A DNA stretch of 64,000 bases from VRUE01 sp963706605 (GCA_963706605.1 OY970165.1:1550001-1614000); one strand, 5' to 3'. Shown: positions 34,428 through 43,448, counted from the first letter of the stretch. Notes: a model not told the origin generated them from the sequence alone. Numbers and translations are program-made.

Positions 34428-36224
34428 ATGGAGGCTGGCGTTCAAACTGCTCTGGGGCTCTGGGTACCACGCTCGGCGGTCGCCGGGCGCGAGGAAATCA
34501 GGTCACCGGCGTTGCGCAACACCGGCACGTACGTCACCTATGGAGATCTCGTCGGATACGAGTCCTCTATCTCCGAAGAAGAAATCATCGAATTGTTGCG
34601 CGGCCTGTCCTGCGCGGACTGCATTGCCCATATTGGCGATCTCAGTTCCAGGCTGGCCTTTCCAGGTGGCCCCCAGAACTGGACTGCCTTGCAGCGCGGA
34701 CTTGTCGAGCGGGTGGTCGGCGATTGCGAGTTCGGCAGAGTGCTGACCGCTCAGCTTGAACGTGATCAGCCGACCGTAGTTTTTTGTGAGCAGCAGCTGC
34801 TTCACCTCGCCCGCTTGGCGATTCTCCATGCCGACTCTCGGCCACCTGATGGCTTTGGCGACGGCCGGCTATATGAGGATTGGGTCACTTGCCTCATCGC
34901 CGTAAACGACCTGCTCGATGCCGATCTGACGATTGAAGATCGCCGCGAACGGCTCTCATGGGAGTTGCGTCAATGCGGCGTCAATCACGTGGACGATCAC
35001 CTGCCAGCCACCGCGATCCACTACGAGGTCTACCGGAAGCTCCTGCCTGAGCTCGATCCGAAGGCCGCGAAGGGTCTGGAAGCAGCGTTCGAGCGCCACA
35101 CGGGGGTTTCGATGGCTAAGTTCTTCACGATTGGCAGTGCAGTGGAGGCGCGGTTCATCAACGCCACTCGCGAGGAGGGCGAAGGCGGTCTGGTGCTGAT
35201 TCCCAGTACCTATTTCTCGTCGGTGAAGGTTTCGGAGCAGGACTGGAAGTCATTCTTCAACTTCGTAGCCCGCGACCAGAAGAATCTGCGTTGCGAACTC
35301 GAAGCCGAAGATGCCCACTACGGCAAGACCACCTATGGCTCACTGGCCTTTGACCGATTCCCGCTCTTCGAGGGAGAACCTGGTCAGTACGTGCCGATCT
35401 CCATGCCCGCCCTGCAACGCCGTTTCAACGAGGGAATCATTCACATCCTTTCGGAGGCCGCCGAAGACGAAAAGCTGAAGCGGACCATCTACAGCTCGAA
35501 GTTCGGCCTGCCCTTCCAAGAGCTTGTCGAGCGCACCTTGCGACGCGGGGTTGAGGCCGGCGGGAAAGAGGTACCGATCGCAGCCGACGTGTTGTATGGC
35601 TCCTCTTCCTCAAAGGAGCGTCGCTCCTCCGACGTGATCTTGGGATACGAGGGGAACCCGGTCTTTGTCGAGGTCGTATCCGGCCCATTGCGGGTCGGCA
35701 CTCTCACCCGTGGCGATCTCGATCACTTCTCCGAGGACCTGCAACGGCTTGTGGTCGGCAAGGCTGAACAGCTCGATCGCTCGATCGCTGATTTTCGAGA
35801 AGGTAAGCTGATCCTTACCGGGATCGACCCCCTCGCGGCAGGGAAAATCTGGCCGGTGATCGTCACCTCTCATGCCTTTCCGCTGCGTAACGAGATCAGT
35901 CTGGCCGTCGATGTGGCACTGCAAGACGCCGGGCCTCTACAGCATCCCAAGATCGCACCCCTTTCGATCCTTTCCGCCGAGGAGCTCTTCTTCTGCGAGG
36001 GGTTTATGCAGAGAGGTGAGACGTTCCTGAACTTGATCTCCGGGTGGAAGCGATCACCCGGCTCCGCACATTCATTCAAGAACTACCTGATCGAGCGCGG
36101 TAATGGTCGTGCCCCAGGCAGCGACCATTTCAAGCGTCGCTTTGCGGAAGCCCTTGTCGAGCAAGGGCATCTCCTCTTTGACAGCAAGAAAACCGTTGAG
36201 GAGGTCTTGGCCGATCGAGATTAG
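34428..36224 (+). CDS. Unknown protein A of a three-gene accessory set (nuclease-like C-terminal half)
   Basis: 598 aa, no family recognised. No membrane span. Residues about 365-470 show a pattern seen in restriction-endonuclease-like folds: PFQELVERTLRRG, then SSDVILGYEGNPVFVEVVSG (D ... E-x-V) and a long helix AEQLDRSIADF. The usual Lys of the D-ExK core is Val, so it may be an inactive or divergent nuclease, or a sensor with that fold. The helix-rich N-terminal half (LLHLARLAILHADS, LYEDWVTCLIAVNDLL) is different. Lower G+C than the chromosome. ATG 34428 is chosen over the longer frame because of the -10 spacing. Confidence 0.6.
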   Translation: MEAGVQTALGLWVPRSAVAGREEIRSPALRNTGTYVTYGDLVGYESSISEEEIIELLRGLSCADCIAHIGDLSSRLAFPGGPQNWTALQRGLVERVVGDCEFGRVLTAQLERDQPTVVFCEQQLLHLARLAILHADSRPPDGFGDGRLYEDWVTCLIAVNDLLDADLTIEDRRERLSWELRQCGVNHVDDHLPATAIHYEVYRKLLPELDPKAAKGLEAAFERHTGVSMAKFFTIGSAVEARFINATREEGEGGLVLIPSTYFSSVKVSEQDWKSFFNFVARDQKNLRCELEAEDAHYGKTTYGSLAFDRFPLFEGEPGQYVPISMPALQRRFNEGIIHILSEAAEDEKLKRTIYSSKFGLPFQELVERTLRRGVEAGGKEVPIAADVLYGSSSSKERRSSDVILGYEGNPVFVEVVSGPLRVGTLTRGDLDHFSEDLQRLVVGKAEQLDRSIADFREGKLILTGIDPLAAGKIWPVIVTSHAFPLRNEISLAVDVALQDAGPLQHPKIAPLSILSAEELFFCEGFMQRGETFLNLISGWKRSPGSAHSFKNYLIERGNGRAPGSDHFKRRFAEALVEQGHLLFDSKKTVEEVLADRD

Positions 36225-36227
36225 TGG

Positions 36228-36242
36228 GGGTGCATTGCACCC
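36228..36242. promoter_or_regulatory. 15-bp palindrome between genes A and B
   Basis: GGGTGCA-T-TGCACCC, 7-bp arms around one base, just after the stop of gene A and 28 nt before gene B. It could be an operator or a weak attenuating hairpin. Confidence 0.35.
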
Positions 36243-36269
36243 TGATCTAGTAAAGGCCGTCCTTTATTT

Positions 36270-37442
36270 ATGTTTGAGCCACCGGCGACTTACCAAGTAG
36301 GTCTTACCTTCTACTACCGTGGCCCCGAGTGGGCAATAGCGGTGCGGCAGGGAGACATGAACGCCCTTGAATGGGCGTTGAAACGATGCTCCCAGTTCTG
36401 GAATGGAGCCAGCACCCTGATTATCCCGGTGCGCTCCGATGGCCGTACGTGGCCCATTATCAGTGGGTACCTGGAGGATCGACCCGTTGAAGCGTGCTAC
36501 GTACATGACTCGGTGCCAGAGGCAGCTCAAGTACAACTGGCAAAAAAACTCGGGCCATCACAAGTGCGCCGGTGGTCGTCCGCGTGGGATGGTTTCGACG
36601 ATCAAGAGATGCACCCGCTGCGCTTGCAACCTGTGCCCGCTGACCACCTGCAGAATCGCTTGCTTCGCGTTCCTCGCTTTGCTTCAGACCGACTAAAGCG
36701 AATCTCACTGGCAACTTGGGGCTACCTGCATTCTGAGGATTCGGAGCACTATCGCAACTACTTCAACGTAGGTGACGTTAGTGCGCCGCTTCAGGCACAC
36801 GCAGCGATGCTAAGCGGCCAATTGAATGGCACCTCGCCTGTAGAGCAGAGTGTGAGCCTGATGGGTACCTATGGATCGCTGCCGGTCGGCCGCAGCCTTT
36901 TCGTCTTCGACAACGGTTCGTTCCAAGAGCTGGTTGCATTTTGGAATTTGCGAGGACGATGCCGCGACGTTGGTAATCGACCAATGGTGTTTGGCGTGGC
37001 ACGGGAGGCGCTCGATGATCCAGAGGTGCTTAGGCCGCTTCCGCAGTTCATAGCCAGCGACAATCTCTATGCTCAAAAGCCAGACATAGGGCTGATGGCT
37101 GGGAAAAACAAAGCAATTGCGCAGAATGCTTTGGAGTCGCTCGGCTTTCAGGAAGACGCCGGCAATCGGGTGAGTCGCTCGATTGGCGGGGGAAGGGGAG
37201 ATCGGCCGCTCAGCTTTGGTTTCTTTGGACCCACCCCTGGCGGGGAAATCAAGCGGGGTGCCGTAGTCCACGATCAGGTGACGGTCACGTCGGGTGAGGT
37301 GTCGTTTCGACCTCCTCGACCCGAACATTTGCCGGAGACTGGCCATTTGATACGAGTTGGAATTGAGGGCCTTCCCTTGCCAATGCCGCTCACCGATCCT
37401 GCGGCCAGTGCGATTCTGTCGAATGCCTTTACGAGTACCTGA
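36270..37442 (+). CDS. Unknown protein B of the three-gene accessory set
   Basis: 390 aa, no family recognised. No signal peptide or membrane span. Mixed alpha/beta composition: YQVGLTFYYRGPEWAIAVR at the start, RCSQFWNGASTLIIPVRSDG near 42-61, LFVFDNGSFQELVAFWNLRG near 212-231, and a beta-rich end after KRGAVVHDQVTV near 330. It is clearly protein-coding by composition. It lies 45 nt after gene A and overlaps gene C by 20 nt, so A-B-C are co-expressed. Confidence 0.65.
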   Translation: MFEPPATYQVGLTFYYRGPEWAIAVRQGDMNALEWALKRCSQFWNGASTLIIPVRSDGRTWPIISGYLEDRPVEACYVHDSVPEAAQVQLAKKLGPSQVRRWSSAWDGFDDQEMHPLRLQPVPADHLQNRLLRVPRFASDRLKRISLATWGYLHSEDSEHYRNYFNVGDVSAPLQAHAAMLSGQLNGTSPVEQSVSLMGTYGSLPVGRSLFVFDNGSFQELVAFWNLRGRCRDVGNRPMVFGVAREALDDPEVLRPLPQFIASDNLYAQKPDIGLMAGKNKAIAQNALESLGFQEDAGNRVSRSIGGGRGDRPLSFGFFGPTPGGEIKRGAVVHDQVTVTSGEVSFRPPRPEHLPETGHLIRVGIEGLPLPMPLTDPAASAILSNAFTST

Positions 37443-38421
37443 GGGGCTAACGATCAACACCAATGCATGGATCGGTCAGGGCTACCTTCGACTTGTTCTA
37501 CCCGACGCGTGGACAGCGCTCGGTAGTTGGGCGGCCGCGCGAGGTGAGACGGTAAAGCTGTCCCCGCCTGGTAGCTATGGGCAAGCGCTGCTCGACCGGC
37601 TGGGAAATCTAGAGGCACTGGCGGTACTTGCCAATGAGCAGGCACTCGCGATCCTGAATGCCCTCGCTCCGACCTCCCGCCCGAAGCTCGCTCAAAGACT
37701 CGTTAAAGAGGCGAGGAAGCAGACGGGCATCGTGCTAGATGAGACCTTGCTGGCAGATTTGCTGACTAAGGAGGCTCATTTCCTTGAGCAACGAGCACGC
37801 TCGGCGAATGAAATCGCTGGTGAGGCTAAATTGCCAAAGGGCAAACTGCTGCCAGCGCTTGGGGCTCTCGTCGAGACTGGCTTTGTGGTTCGAGGGGCGT
37901 CGGTTCGCTGCTCTCGGTGCAAGATCGGCGAAGTGCTGTTGCTCGATGAGCAGAGCGAGCGAGTCCGCTGTCGTGCTTGCGGCAACTCGTACTTGCTTCC
38001 TGTGCTTGAGGAAGGCGACACGATTGAGAGGCCGGTTGTCTACATGTTGGATGGCCTAATGGCACGGGCGATGGACCAGGATCTGCTCCCGGTACTGTTG
38101 ACCCTTCGAGCCTGCTTCCCGTCAGACCTCTCAACAGTGCGGGCGGCATGGCTTGGTTTGGAATTCACATCGAGCAGCGGAAGTCAGACTGAGCACGATC
38201 TGCTGGTTTCCGATGGCAGCGCGGTCTCGGTTGCAGAGTGCAAGGCAACTGCATCAATCACCGATGAGCAGTTGCACTCGTTGCTTGAGTTCGCGGCCGA
38301 TCATGAAGCGCGCCCAATCCTCAGCGCATTGGCTGGCGGCTTTACCAGCGAACAGCGGCAGGCGGTTGTAGACAGAGGGGGGAGTGTGTTTGAGCGGGTT
38401 CAGTTGATGGCCAAAGCCTGA
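37423..38421 (+). CDS. Protein C: zinc ribbon plus PD-(D/E)XK nuclease-like domain
   Basis: 332 aa from ATG 37423, overlapping gene B by 20 nt. A winged-helix-like region (RSANEIAGEAKLPKGKLLPAL near 127-147) is followed by a zinc ribbon with C-S-R-C near 163 and C-R-A-C near 184. A nuclease-like core comes next: TEHDLLVSDGSAVSVAECKAT near 257-277 (D ... E-C-K). This matches the D-ExK active site of Mrr/RecB-type nucleases. Predicted effector nuclease of the A-B-C set; its target is unknown. Confidence 0.68.
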   Translation: MPLRVPEGLTINTNAWIGQGYLRLVLPDAWTALGSWAAARGETVKLSPPGSYGQALLDRLGNLEALAVLANEQALAILNALAPTSRPKLAQRLVKEARKQTGIVLDETLLADLLTKEAHFLEQRARSANEIAGEAKLPKGKLLPALGALVETGFVVRGASVRCSRCKIGEVLLLDEQSERVRCRACGNSYLLPVLEEGDTIERPVVYMLDGLMARAMDQDLLPVLLTLRACFPSDLSTVRAAWLGLEFTSSSGSQTEHDLLVSDGSAVSVAECKATASITDEQLHSLLEFAADHEARPILSALAGGFTSEQRQAVVDRGGSVFERVQLMAKA

Positions 38422-38516
38422 TACGCAGCAGGTATTGTTTGACCCACGGTGATGTTCTAGGTAGCTGAATAGGGCTATCCGAAGATCCTCGGCAAGGGAC
38501 GTTCGATTTGGCGTCG

Positions 38517-40667
38517 CTATTCGTTGACGGCGGCGCGCACCTCAAACGAGCGGTCTGCTTCCGCCTTGTTTTTGAGTTTCTGCGCGACTTCGCTTAGCGG
38601 ACTTGGGAGGTCGGACTTGGCGACCAGACGGGCGATTGCGGTTCGCACCGTGCGACCGCTGCCGCCGAACAGTTCTAGAAGTCGCTCTGCCAGGGCCGCC
38701 TGGGCCGCCGGGCGAGTCGGGGGTAGTTCGGCGAAAGCACCGAGCGATTGCTGGATCACCTTGCTGCTTGGGTCAAACAGACCGCTGAGAAGAATCGATT
38801 CGAGCATGTCGTCGTCGAATCGGCGCCTGCCGAGAACTGCTGCTTCAATCGCATTGATTCGAACACGGGCATCGGGATCGCGAGAGAGGACCAAGAGTCG
38901 AGGCAAGTTGTCCTCTATTTCTCCTGCTGCCATTGCGAGCTCCGTCTTGGCGGCACGCACAAGCTCGGGTGAATAGGAGGGCCATAGTGATTCAGCACCT
39001 GCCTCTGGGATCGCATCGATCAAGCCCGGTAGATCTTTTAGGTCAAGTGCGTCATGGGCTACAGCCATAACCAGGACGCGAATTGCGTCGTAGCGCACAT
39101 TCCGGGCAGTTCGCGAGCTGGTTGCAGCCTCTACTAGGAGATCACGCGTGCGTCGCGGAAGTTGTCCTAGCTTGGCAATGGCAGAGGCAAGCGTGACAAA
39201 CGGGTTTTCGGTACCGAATCCGGCCGTTCCACGTTTCGCTTCCGCAATGAGCTCGTCAACATCATCCGTGAGTTCGTTTAGAGCCTTTTGTAGTGCCTCT
39301 TGACTGACGAGGCGACTGGTGCGCCAGGCTAGGTCAATAACAACCTTGGCCGGAAGGGGCTCGGCAGGCTCGAAGTCTTCTGCCTTGCTCAGGCGATCAA
39401 CTAGTGCTGCGATCGTGGGTAGGGCTTTTGCCTCGACCGAATCTTCGTCGAAGCTCAGTTCATAAAGACGGCGGGCCGACTTCAGTGGGATGCTTTCGGC
39501 GACGACAGGGGTCATGGCCATTAGGACGGCCCGCGCCTCGTCGTCAGAGAGGTCATCAAGACGGCTGGCCCAGGGATCGGGTATTCGCAGCGAAAGAACA
39601 GCCCAGAGGACAGCCACCTGGCGGCCAACCGGGTGCTCGGTCTGCGTCGGTATAAACCGGCCCAATAGCTCAGTGGCGGTGGACTCCGATATCAAGTCCC
39701 AGCACTCGACAGCGGCCTCAAGTAGACGATTATTGAACTTCTGTGCAACAGGGCCGGAACGCATTAGATGCCGAACGACGAAATCCGCAGAATCCTCGTC
39801 AAAGTGTCGCTCGGCAAAGTCGATTATCTGGGCAAGCTGTTTGCCACTGCCTAGGGCCCAGAGCGTGACTGCCGAGGTGTATTCGCTGCTGGAGCTCGCT
39901 CTGCCTTGGAGCAGATGTGCCGCTAGTTGCGTCTGCAACTCCGTGCGAAGCCAGATTGCACCTGCCCACCGGGCTTGTATCTCTGCGGCGGATGGTTGAT
40001 TAAGTGGTGCCCCACCAATCGTGAATGACAGCAGCCATGGGGAACGAGCCATTTCTTCCACGCTTTGGGTCAACGTTTTTATTGCAGCTCCCGCCGCCTT
40101 GTCGTATATCCACTGATATTCAGTCAGTGGGTCGGACTCGTCAACCCAGTCCATGGGCCATTGGTCCCCAATCAGGTTGTAGGCCGCATGGTCGATCATT
40201 GCCCTCAGCTTTGATTTCTCCGGTGCCCATTCTCGGGCACGTGCAAAGAGGTCTGGAAGAAGCTCATCCCAGCCATACTCGAATGCGGCGGCAATGAGCT
40301 TCGTGGTCAGACGGGCGCGCAAAAGGGGGTCGTCAAGCTTTTCGATTTCCGCTCGTGCTTCGGCCAGCCTGGTTGGCTCGTGGTCGAGCTCAGACCAGCA
40401 AAGAAGACATAGGCCGAGCAAGCGAGTTCCGGGATCAGTTGACTCACTGAGTCGTCGATATCCCCGGAGTGCCTCTTGCTTGCTCTCATCAGAGAACTCG
40501 GCGAGGATCGAATGGGCCGCTAGGCCGAGTGGATCATCCTCCTTAGGTGAGTCGTTTAGTTGTCTGAGGTCGAGCGCATCAACAAATTCCCGCGCCCCTT
40601 GTGATTCGCTTCGCACGAGGGTCGGTCGATCCCACAGCAATGCGGCTATTAGGTCAGGCTTCACCAC
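38517..40667 (-). CDS. Large helical-repeat (HEAT-like) protein partnered with a TIR-like protein
   Basis: 716 aa, almost entirely alpha-helical. The C-terminal third shows HEAT-like periodicity: LVLSRDPDARVRINAIEAAV near 585, LLSGLFDPSSKVIQQSLGAF near 625, LFGGSGRTVRTAIARLVAKS near 665. No enzymatic motif seen. Its ATG lies inside the end of the TIR-like gene (14-nt overlap), so the two are translated together and probably interact as scaffold or sensor and effector. Lower G+C than the chromosome. Confidence 0.68.
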   Translation of the reverse strand: MVKPDLIAALLWDRPTLVRSESQGAREFVDALDLRQLNDSPKEDDPLGLAAHSILAEFSDESKQEALRGYRRLSESTDPGTRLLGLCLLCWSELDHEPTRLAEARAEIEKLDDPLLRARLTTKLIAAAFEYGWDELLPDLFARAREWAPEKSKLRAMIDHAAYNLIGDQWPMDWVDESDPLTEYQWIYDKAAGAAIKTLTQSVEEMARSPWLLSFTIGGAPLNQPSAAEIQARWAGAIWLRTELQTQLAAHLLQGRASSSSEYTSAVTLWALGSGKQLAQIIDFAERHFDEDSADFVVRHLMRSGPVAQKFNNRLLEAAVECWDLISESTATELLGRFIPTQTEHPVGRQVAVLWAVLSLRIPDPWASRLDDLSDDEARAVLMAMTPVVAESIPLKSARRLYELSFDEDSVEAKALPTIAALVDRLSKAEDFEPAEPLPAKVVIDLAWRTSRLVSQEALQKALNELTDDVDELIAEAKRGTAGFGTENPFVTLASAIAKLGQLPRRTRDLLVEAATSSRTARNVRYDAIRVLVMAVAHDALDLKDLPGLIDAIPEAGAESLWPSYSPELVRAAKTELAMAAGEIEDNLPRLLVLSRDPDARVRINAIEAAVLGRRRFDDDMLESILLSGLFDPSSKVIQQSLGAFAELPPTRPAAQAALAERLLELFGGSGRTVRTAIARLVAKSDLPSPLSEVAQKLKNKAEADRSFEVRAAVNE

Positions 40668-41244
40668 GCGTCTCCATGTACGACGGTCGGTTTTGGCCGC
40701 GAAGTGCTTGAAGGAGCACGGCTGCCAAATTGCTGGTTAGTTGAATCCAGGTGTCTTCGCTTTCAAGGTCGGAGAGCTCGATGTACTTGAAATCATCTCC
40801 GTGGCGGTCGAGGAACTGAGCGACCTCGCTCTCCCTGGGAGGCTCCTCATTCCCAGCCACGTTCAGCCAGAAGACCTTTAGGTCGATGTCCGTCTCCTGC
40901 AGGACGGCGAGCAACTCCTCTTCTGAGCCTGGCGGCATGTGGTCGCACAGCAGAACGATGGTTACGCTGCTTTCTCGTGCCTTCTGAACAAAGAGGTCGT
41001 TCGTCCGGCCCCCATCTGGAGCGCGCTGCCCGGCCATATCGCGCCAGTCCCAGACGACCAGCTCAGCCTCCCAGCTGCCGTGAACGAGCTGGCGATTGAA
41101 GGCCTCTTCGACGAGGCGCTTGACTCTAGTCTTGAGCGGTGTCGCTTCGTCGCCATAGGAGACAAAAATGGGGAAACGCCTGATATTCGCCAAGTGGGGG
41201 CGAAGGGATTCGTGGACGGAGCTCGTCGGAGGTGGCTGTGGCAT
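40654..41244 (-). CDS. TIR-like domain protein
   Basis: 196 aa from ATG 41244; a TTG at 41352 would extend it by 36 residues of poor composition and overlap the upstream gene. FPIFVSYGDEATPLKTRVKRL near 24-44, ELVVWDWRDMAG near 60-71 and the segment ARESSVTIVLLCDHMPPGSEEELLAVL near 86-112 follow a TIR/SEFIR/DUF4062-like Rossmann pattern (beta strand, Ser-rich loop, W-x-W-R strand, S-E-E-E helix). An NADase role is possible but the catalytic Glu is not certain. Coupled to a HEAT-like gene. Confidence 0.62.
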   Translation of the reverse strand: MPQPPPTSSVHESLRPHLANIRRFPIFVSYGDEATPLKTRVKRLVEEAFNRQLVHGSWEAELVVWDWRDMAGQRAPDGGRTNDLFVQKARESSVTIVLLCDHMPPGSEEELLAVLQETDIDLKVFWLNVAGNEEPPRESEVAQFLDRHGDDFKYIELSDLESEDTWIQLTSNLAAVLLQALRGQNRPSYMETRGEA

Positions 41245-41320
41245 GCGACGGTCGTCAATCTTGCCCGAGTTGACAAGACAGGCGTGTTCCCGTTTCGAGC
41301 TGCTTCGCCGAGTTCTCTCT

Positions 41321-41632
41321 CTATCCAGCGGGTAGGTGCTCTCCCGACACAATGTATTCTGCTGGCCCGGAGTCCTCGACCCAGCCCGGCTTCCATGCGA
41401 CGCCCTCGACCAGCTGGCCGACCGTCACCGAGTAGGCACCGGCGAGGCGGATCAGGATGTCGAAGCTGGGGATCGCTTCGCCGCCCTCGATCTTGTCGAG
41501 GCGGGCGGGGGTGAGAGCGGCGCGGGCCGCCGCGTCCTTCTGCGAGAGGCCGGCAGCCTCGCGGGCGCGGTAGAGGCTGTCCGCGAAGCGGGCCTTGGCC
41601 TTGAAGCTGAATGCAGCAGCCGGTTCACCCAT
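41321..41632 (-). CDS. XRE-family helix-turn-helix protein (paralogue 1)
   Basis: 103 aa from ATG 41632. The HTH covers about 16-75: DSLYRAREAAGLSQKDAAAR ... IEGGEAIPSFDILIRLAGAY. The C-terminal tail QLVEGVAWKPGW resembles that of the gene just upstream, so the two are tandem paralogues. The start overlaps that gene's stop by 8 nt. Likely transcription regulator of the operon or of island genes. Confidence 0.85.
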   Translation of the reverse strand: MGEPAAAFSFKAKARFADSLYRAREAAGLSQKDAAARAALTPARLDKIEGGEAIPSFDILIRLAGAYSVTVGQLVEGVAWKPGWVEDSGPAEYIVSGEHLPAG

Positions 41633-41972
41633 CGGGATCGCCCGCCGACCGGTCGCCGTTCGCCGACCCCGGCCGCTCGACCACGTCCCACTCGCCGGGC
41701 ACGACGATCGTGTAGCCGGGCTTCCACTCCAGGCCGACCGCGAGGTCGTTGAGCGGAACGCCAAGACTGCCGGCGATTCGCACGGCCGTGTCGACGCGGG
41801 GCATTCGCTCACCACGCTCCAACAGGCTGATCTCGGTGCGGTGCAGCGAGGCGCGGAAGCCCAGCTCTTCCTGAGAGACGTCGGCCTGTTCGCGGCAGCG
41901 GGCCAGGTTCCGCGCGAAGCGCGCCTTCAGCTCCTCGGTGGGTGGCGCCAGTGTGGGAGGGCGCGGGCTCAC
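41625..41972 (-). CDS. XRE-family helix-turn-helix protein (paralogue 2)
   Basis: 115 aa from GTG 41972, which overlaps the upstream TGA stop (GTGA) and has AGGAGA before it. The HTH spans about 18-78: NLARCREQADVSQEELGFRA ... LERGERMPRVDTAVRIAGSL. A tail LAVGLEWKPGYTIVVPGEW parallels paralogue 1. Pairs of such regulators are frequent in actinobacterial islands. Confidence 0.85.
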   Translation of the reverse strand: MSPRPPTLAPPTEELKARFARNLARCREQADVSQEELGFRASLHRTEISLLERGERMPRVDTAVRIAGSLGVPLNDLAVGLEWKPGYTIVVPGEWDVVERPGSANGDRSAGDPDG

Positions 41973-42394
41973 GGCTCGTCTCCTGGGATGAACAGCTCCT
42001 CTGAGCCTGGCGATAGGCCGGGGTGGACCAGGGCAGCGACGATCGCGTCGCGCTTGCCGGTGTATCCGGGTTCGGCTGTCCAGCGGTTGCTGAGCTGGCC
42101 GGCGGCGAGGACCGAGTCGCCGCGCCGCAGCTTGCGGATTTCGTGCCGCTCGGCGAGTGCGTCCGGCACTTCGATCTGGCAGCTCGCCCAGGTCCACAGC
42201 AGCTCCGGGCGCTCGGGATCGGCGACCGGGAACTCGACCTCGAGGAGGACGATCGGCTCGTCGGTCGGACTTCGCGCCAAGCGCGGGTCGTCGATCAGGG
42301 TGCCGGTCACGATCGAGTGGTTGAGGCCGGGCGGCGTCGACTCGGGAAAGCGCAGCCGGCGCCGCCCCGGTCGACCCGCTCGATGCCCGCACAT
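41969..42394 (-). CDS. Single-stranded DNA-binding protein-like (OB fold)
   Basis: 141 aa from ATG 42394. HSIVTGTLIDDPRLARSPT near 22-40 and the later LLWTWASCQIEVPDAL and RGDSVLAAGQLSNRW match the strand order of SSB-type OB folds (G-x-L-x-x-D-P-x start, V-x-G-x-L late). The acidic SSB tail is absent. It could protect or present ssDNA during transfer of the island. It starts 2 nt after the preceding stop. Confidence 0.7.
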   Translation of the reverse strand: MCGHRAGRPGRRRLRFPESTPPGLNHSIVTGTLIDDPRLARSPTDEPIVLLEVEFPVADPERPELLWTWASCQIEVPDALAERHEIRKLRRGDSVLAAGQLSNRWTAEPGYTGKRDAIVAALVHPGLSPGSEELFIPGDEP

Positions 42395-42396
42395 GG

Positions 42397-42795
42397 CTAC
42401 CGGCCTCCGGAGGAGGCATCGAGCCCGGCCAGCACCCGCTCGCACGTCTCGTAGCCGCGCCGGAACCGCTGGTTCGTCTCTGCGTCCTCGCTGCTTCCCT
42501 CAACCCCGGTGAGGATTAGACCGGCTTCGCCCTGGAGGCGCTTGAGCGCTTCCATCAGGTCATGGATCGGCATGGTCAGCTCGACCTCCTCCCGGCCGTC
42601 CTCCTCGCTCCAACCGAGGTCCTCCAGCAGGCGGAAGTCTTCGCCGAACTCCAAGCCGAGCCGCTCGGCGGTGGCGAAGTCCTTGTCTCGCTCCAGCGCG
42701 TCCCAGAGATCGCCGACGGAGCCGAGGTGATTGCGGACCAGTTCGTAGAGCCCGTTGCGCTGGTCGCGGTCGATGGTGATGGTGCTGCGGGGCAT
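42397..42795 (-). CDS. Small acidic hypothetical protein, first gene of the regulator operon
   Basis: 132 aa from ATG 42795 with a strong GGAGGG ribosome binding site. The start PRSTITIDRDQRNGLYELVRNHLGSVGDLW is followed by an acidic helical region (LGLEFGEDFRLLEDLGWSEED) and a conserved-looking LTMPIHDLMEALKRL. Family not recognised. Heads the minus-strand operon 42795-38517. Confidence 0.65.
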   Translation of the reverse strand: MPRSTITIDRDQRNGLYELVRNHLGSVGDLWDALERDKDFATAERLGLEFGEDFRLLEDLGWSEEDGREEVELTMPIHDLMEALKRLQGEAGLILTGVEGSSEDAETNQRFRRGYETCERVLAGLDASSGGR

Positions 42796-43448
42796 GGTGC
42801 CCTCCTCTCGGTAGGGCACCGAAGAACCGCCTCGGATCGAGGAGCGTCATCTACCCGGAAGCACGCGCGGTGCTCTGGGAGAATCGGTCGCGCATCGAAG
42901 GTGGTTTCTTCGGTGCCAGGCCCCGGGGCGTTCACGCGCCGCCGGGGCCATTTATGTCTTGCGGCCGGCGAACGTAGCTCCGCGCGGCGCCCGGATCAAG
43001 GCCTCTTTTCGAGCACCGGCTTTTGGCCCGGTTATCCTTGACGCCGCTTTTTGGCTTCAGCAGTGGTTTTCACGACTGATTCCAGAGGCACGGGAGGCGC
43101 ACTTCTAAGATCGAGTCGTTCCCCCGCTATTTCACGAAGGCCCCGCAAGTGCGGTGTTTTCTTCTTTCTGGGGCGCAGACAATGGGGTTCAAAATCGCTC
43201 GTGGGGCAACGCCTGGGGCAACATGAGCTTCGAGGGAGGTCGATTCAGGCCTTGCGCTATGTCCGCTCTCATCTGACCCCCTGCACTCGAAAGATGCGAA
43301 TCCACCTGAGCTGGAATCTAAGCTCAAGAGCGATTTCCTAGAGTCAAAGGCCTCATGACGAGATGCGGAAGGCAAGGATTGTGGCTCAGACAAGAAGCTT
43401 CGTCACGCTTTTGACAGCACGTCCGCGCGATGCGCAAGACTTGCAGGA
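42796..43448. other. Gene-less stretch between the regulator operon and the methyltransferase
   Basis: Contains a GC hairpin GGCCCCGG/CCGGGGCC (42919-42949) followed by ATTTAT, and a direct repeat of TGGGGCAA (43202-43209 and 43214-43221). An open frame on the plus strand (43051-43341) reads VGQRLGQH over this repeat but looks like a relic rather than a gene. Confidence 0.45.
43202..43221 (+). repeat. TGGGGCAA tandem pair, copy 1 of 3
   Basis: Two TGGGGCAA octamers with a 12-bp period. The same layout recurs at 45081-45100 and 48338-48357, always on the plus strand and always readable as (L/V)GQ-x-(L/M)GQ. Confidence 0.7.

Noticed and set aside
43051..43341. A possible 96-residue gene before the methyltransferase
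   Set aside because: Composition is poor and only the VGQRLGQH piece is shared with other relics, so it is treated as worn DNA.
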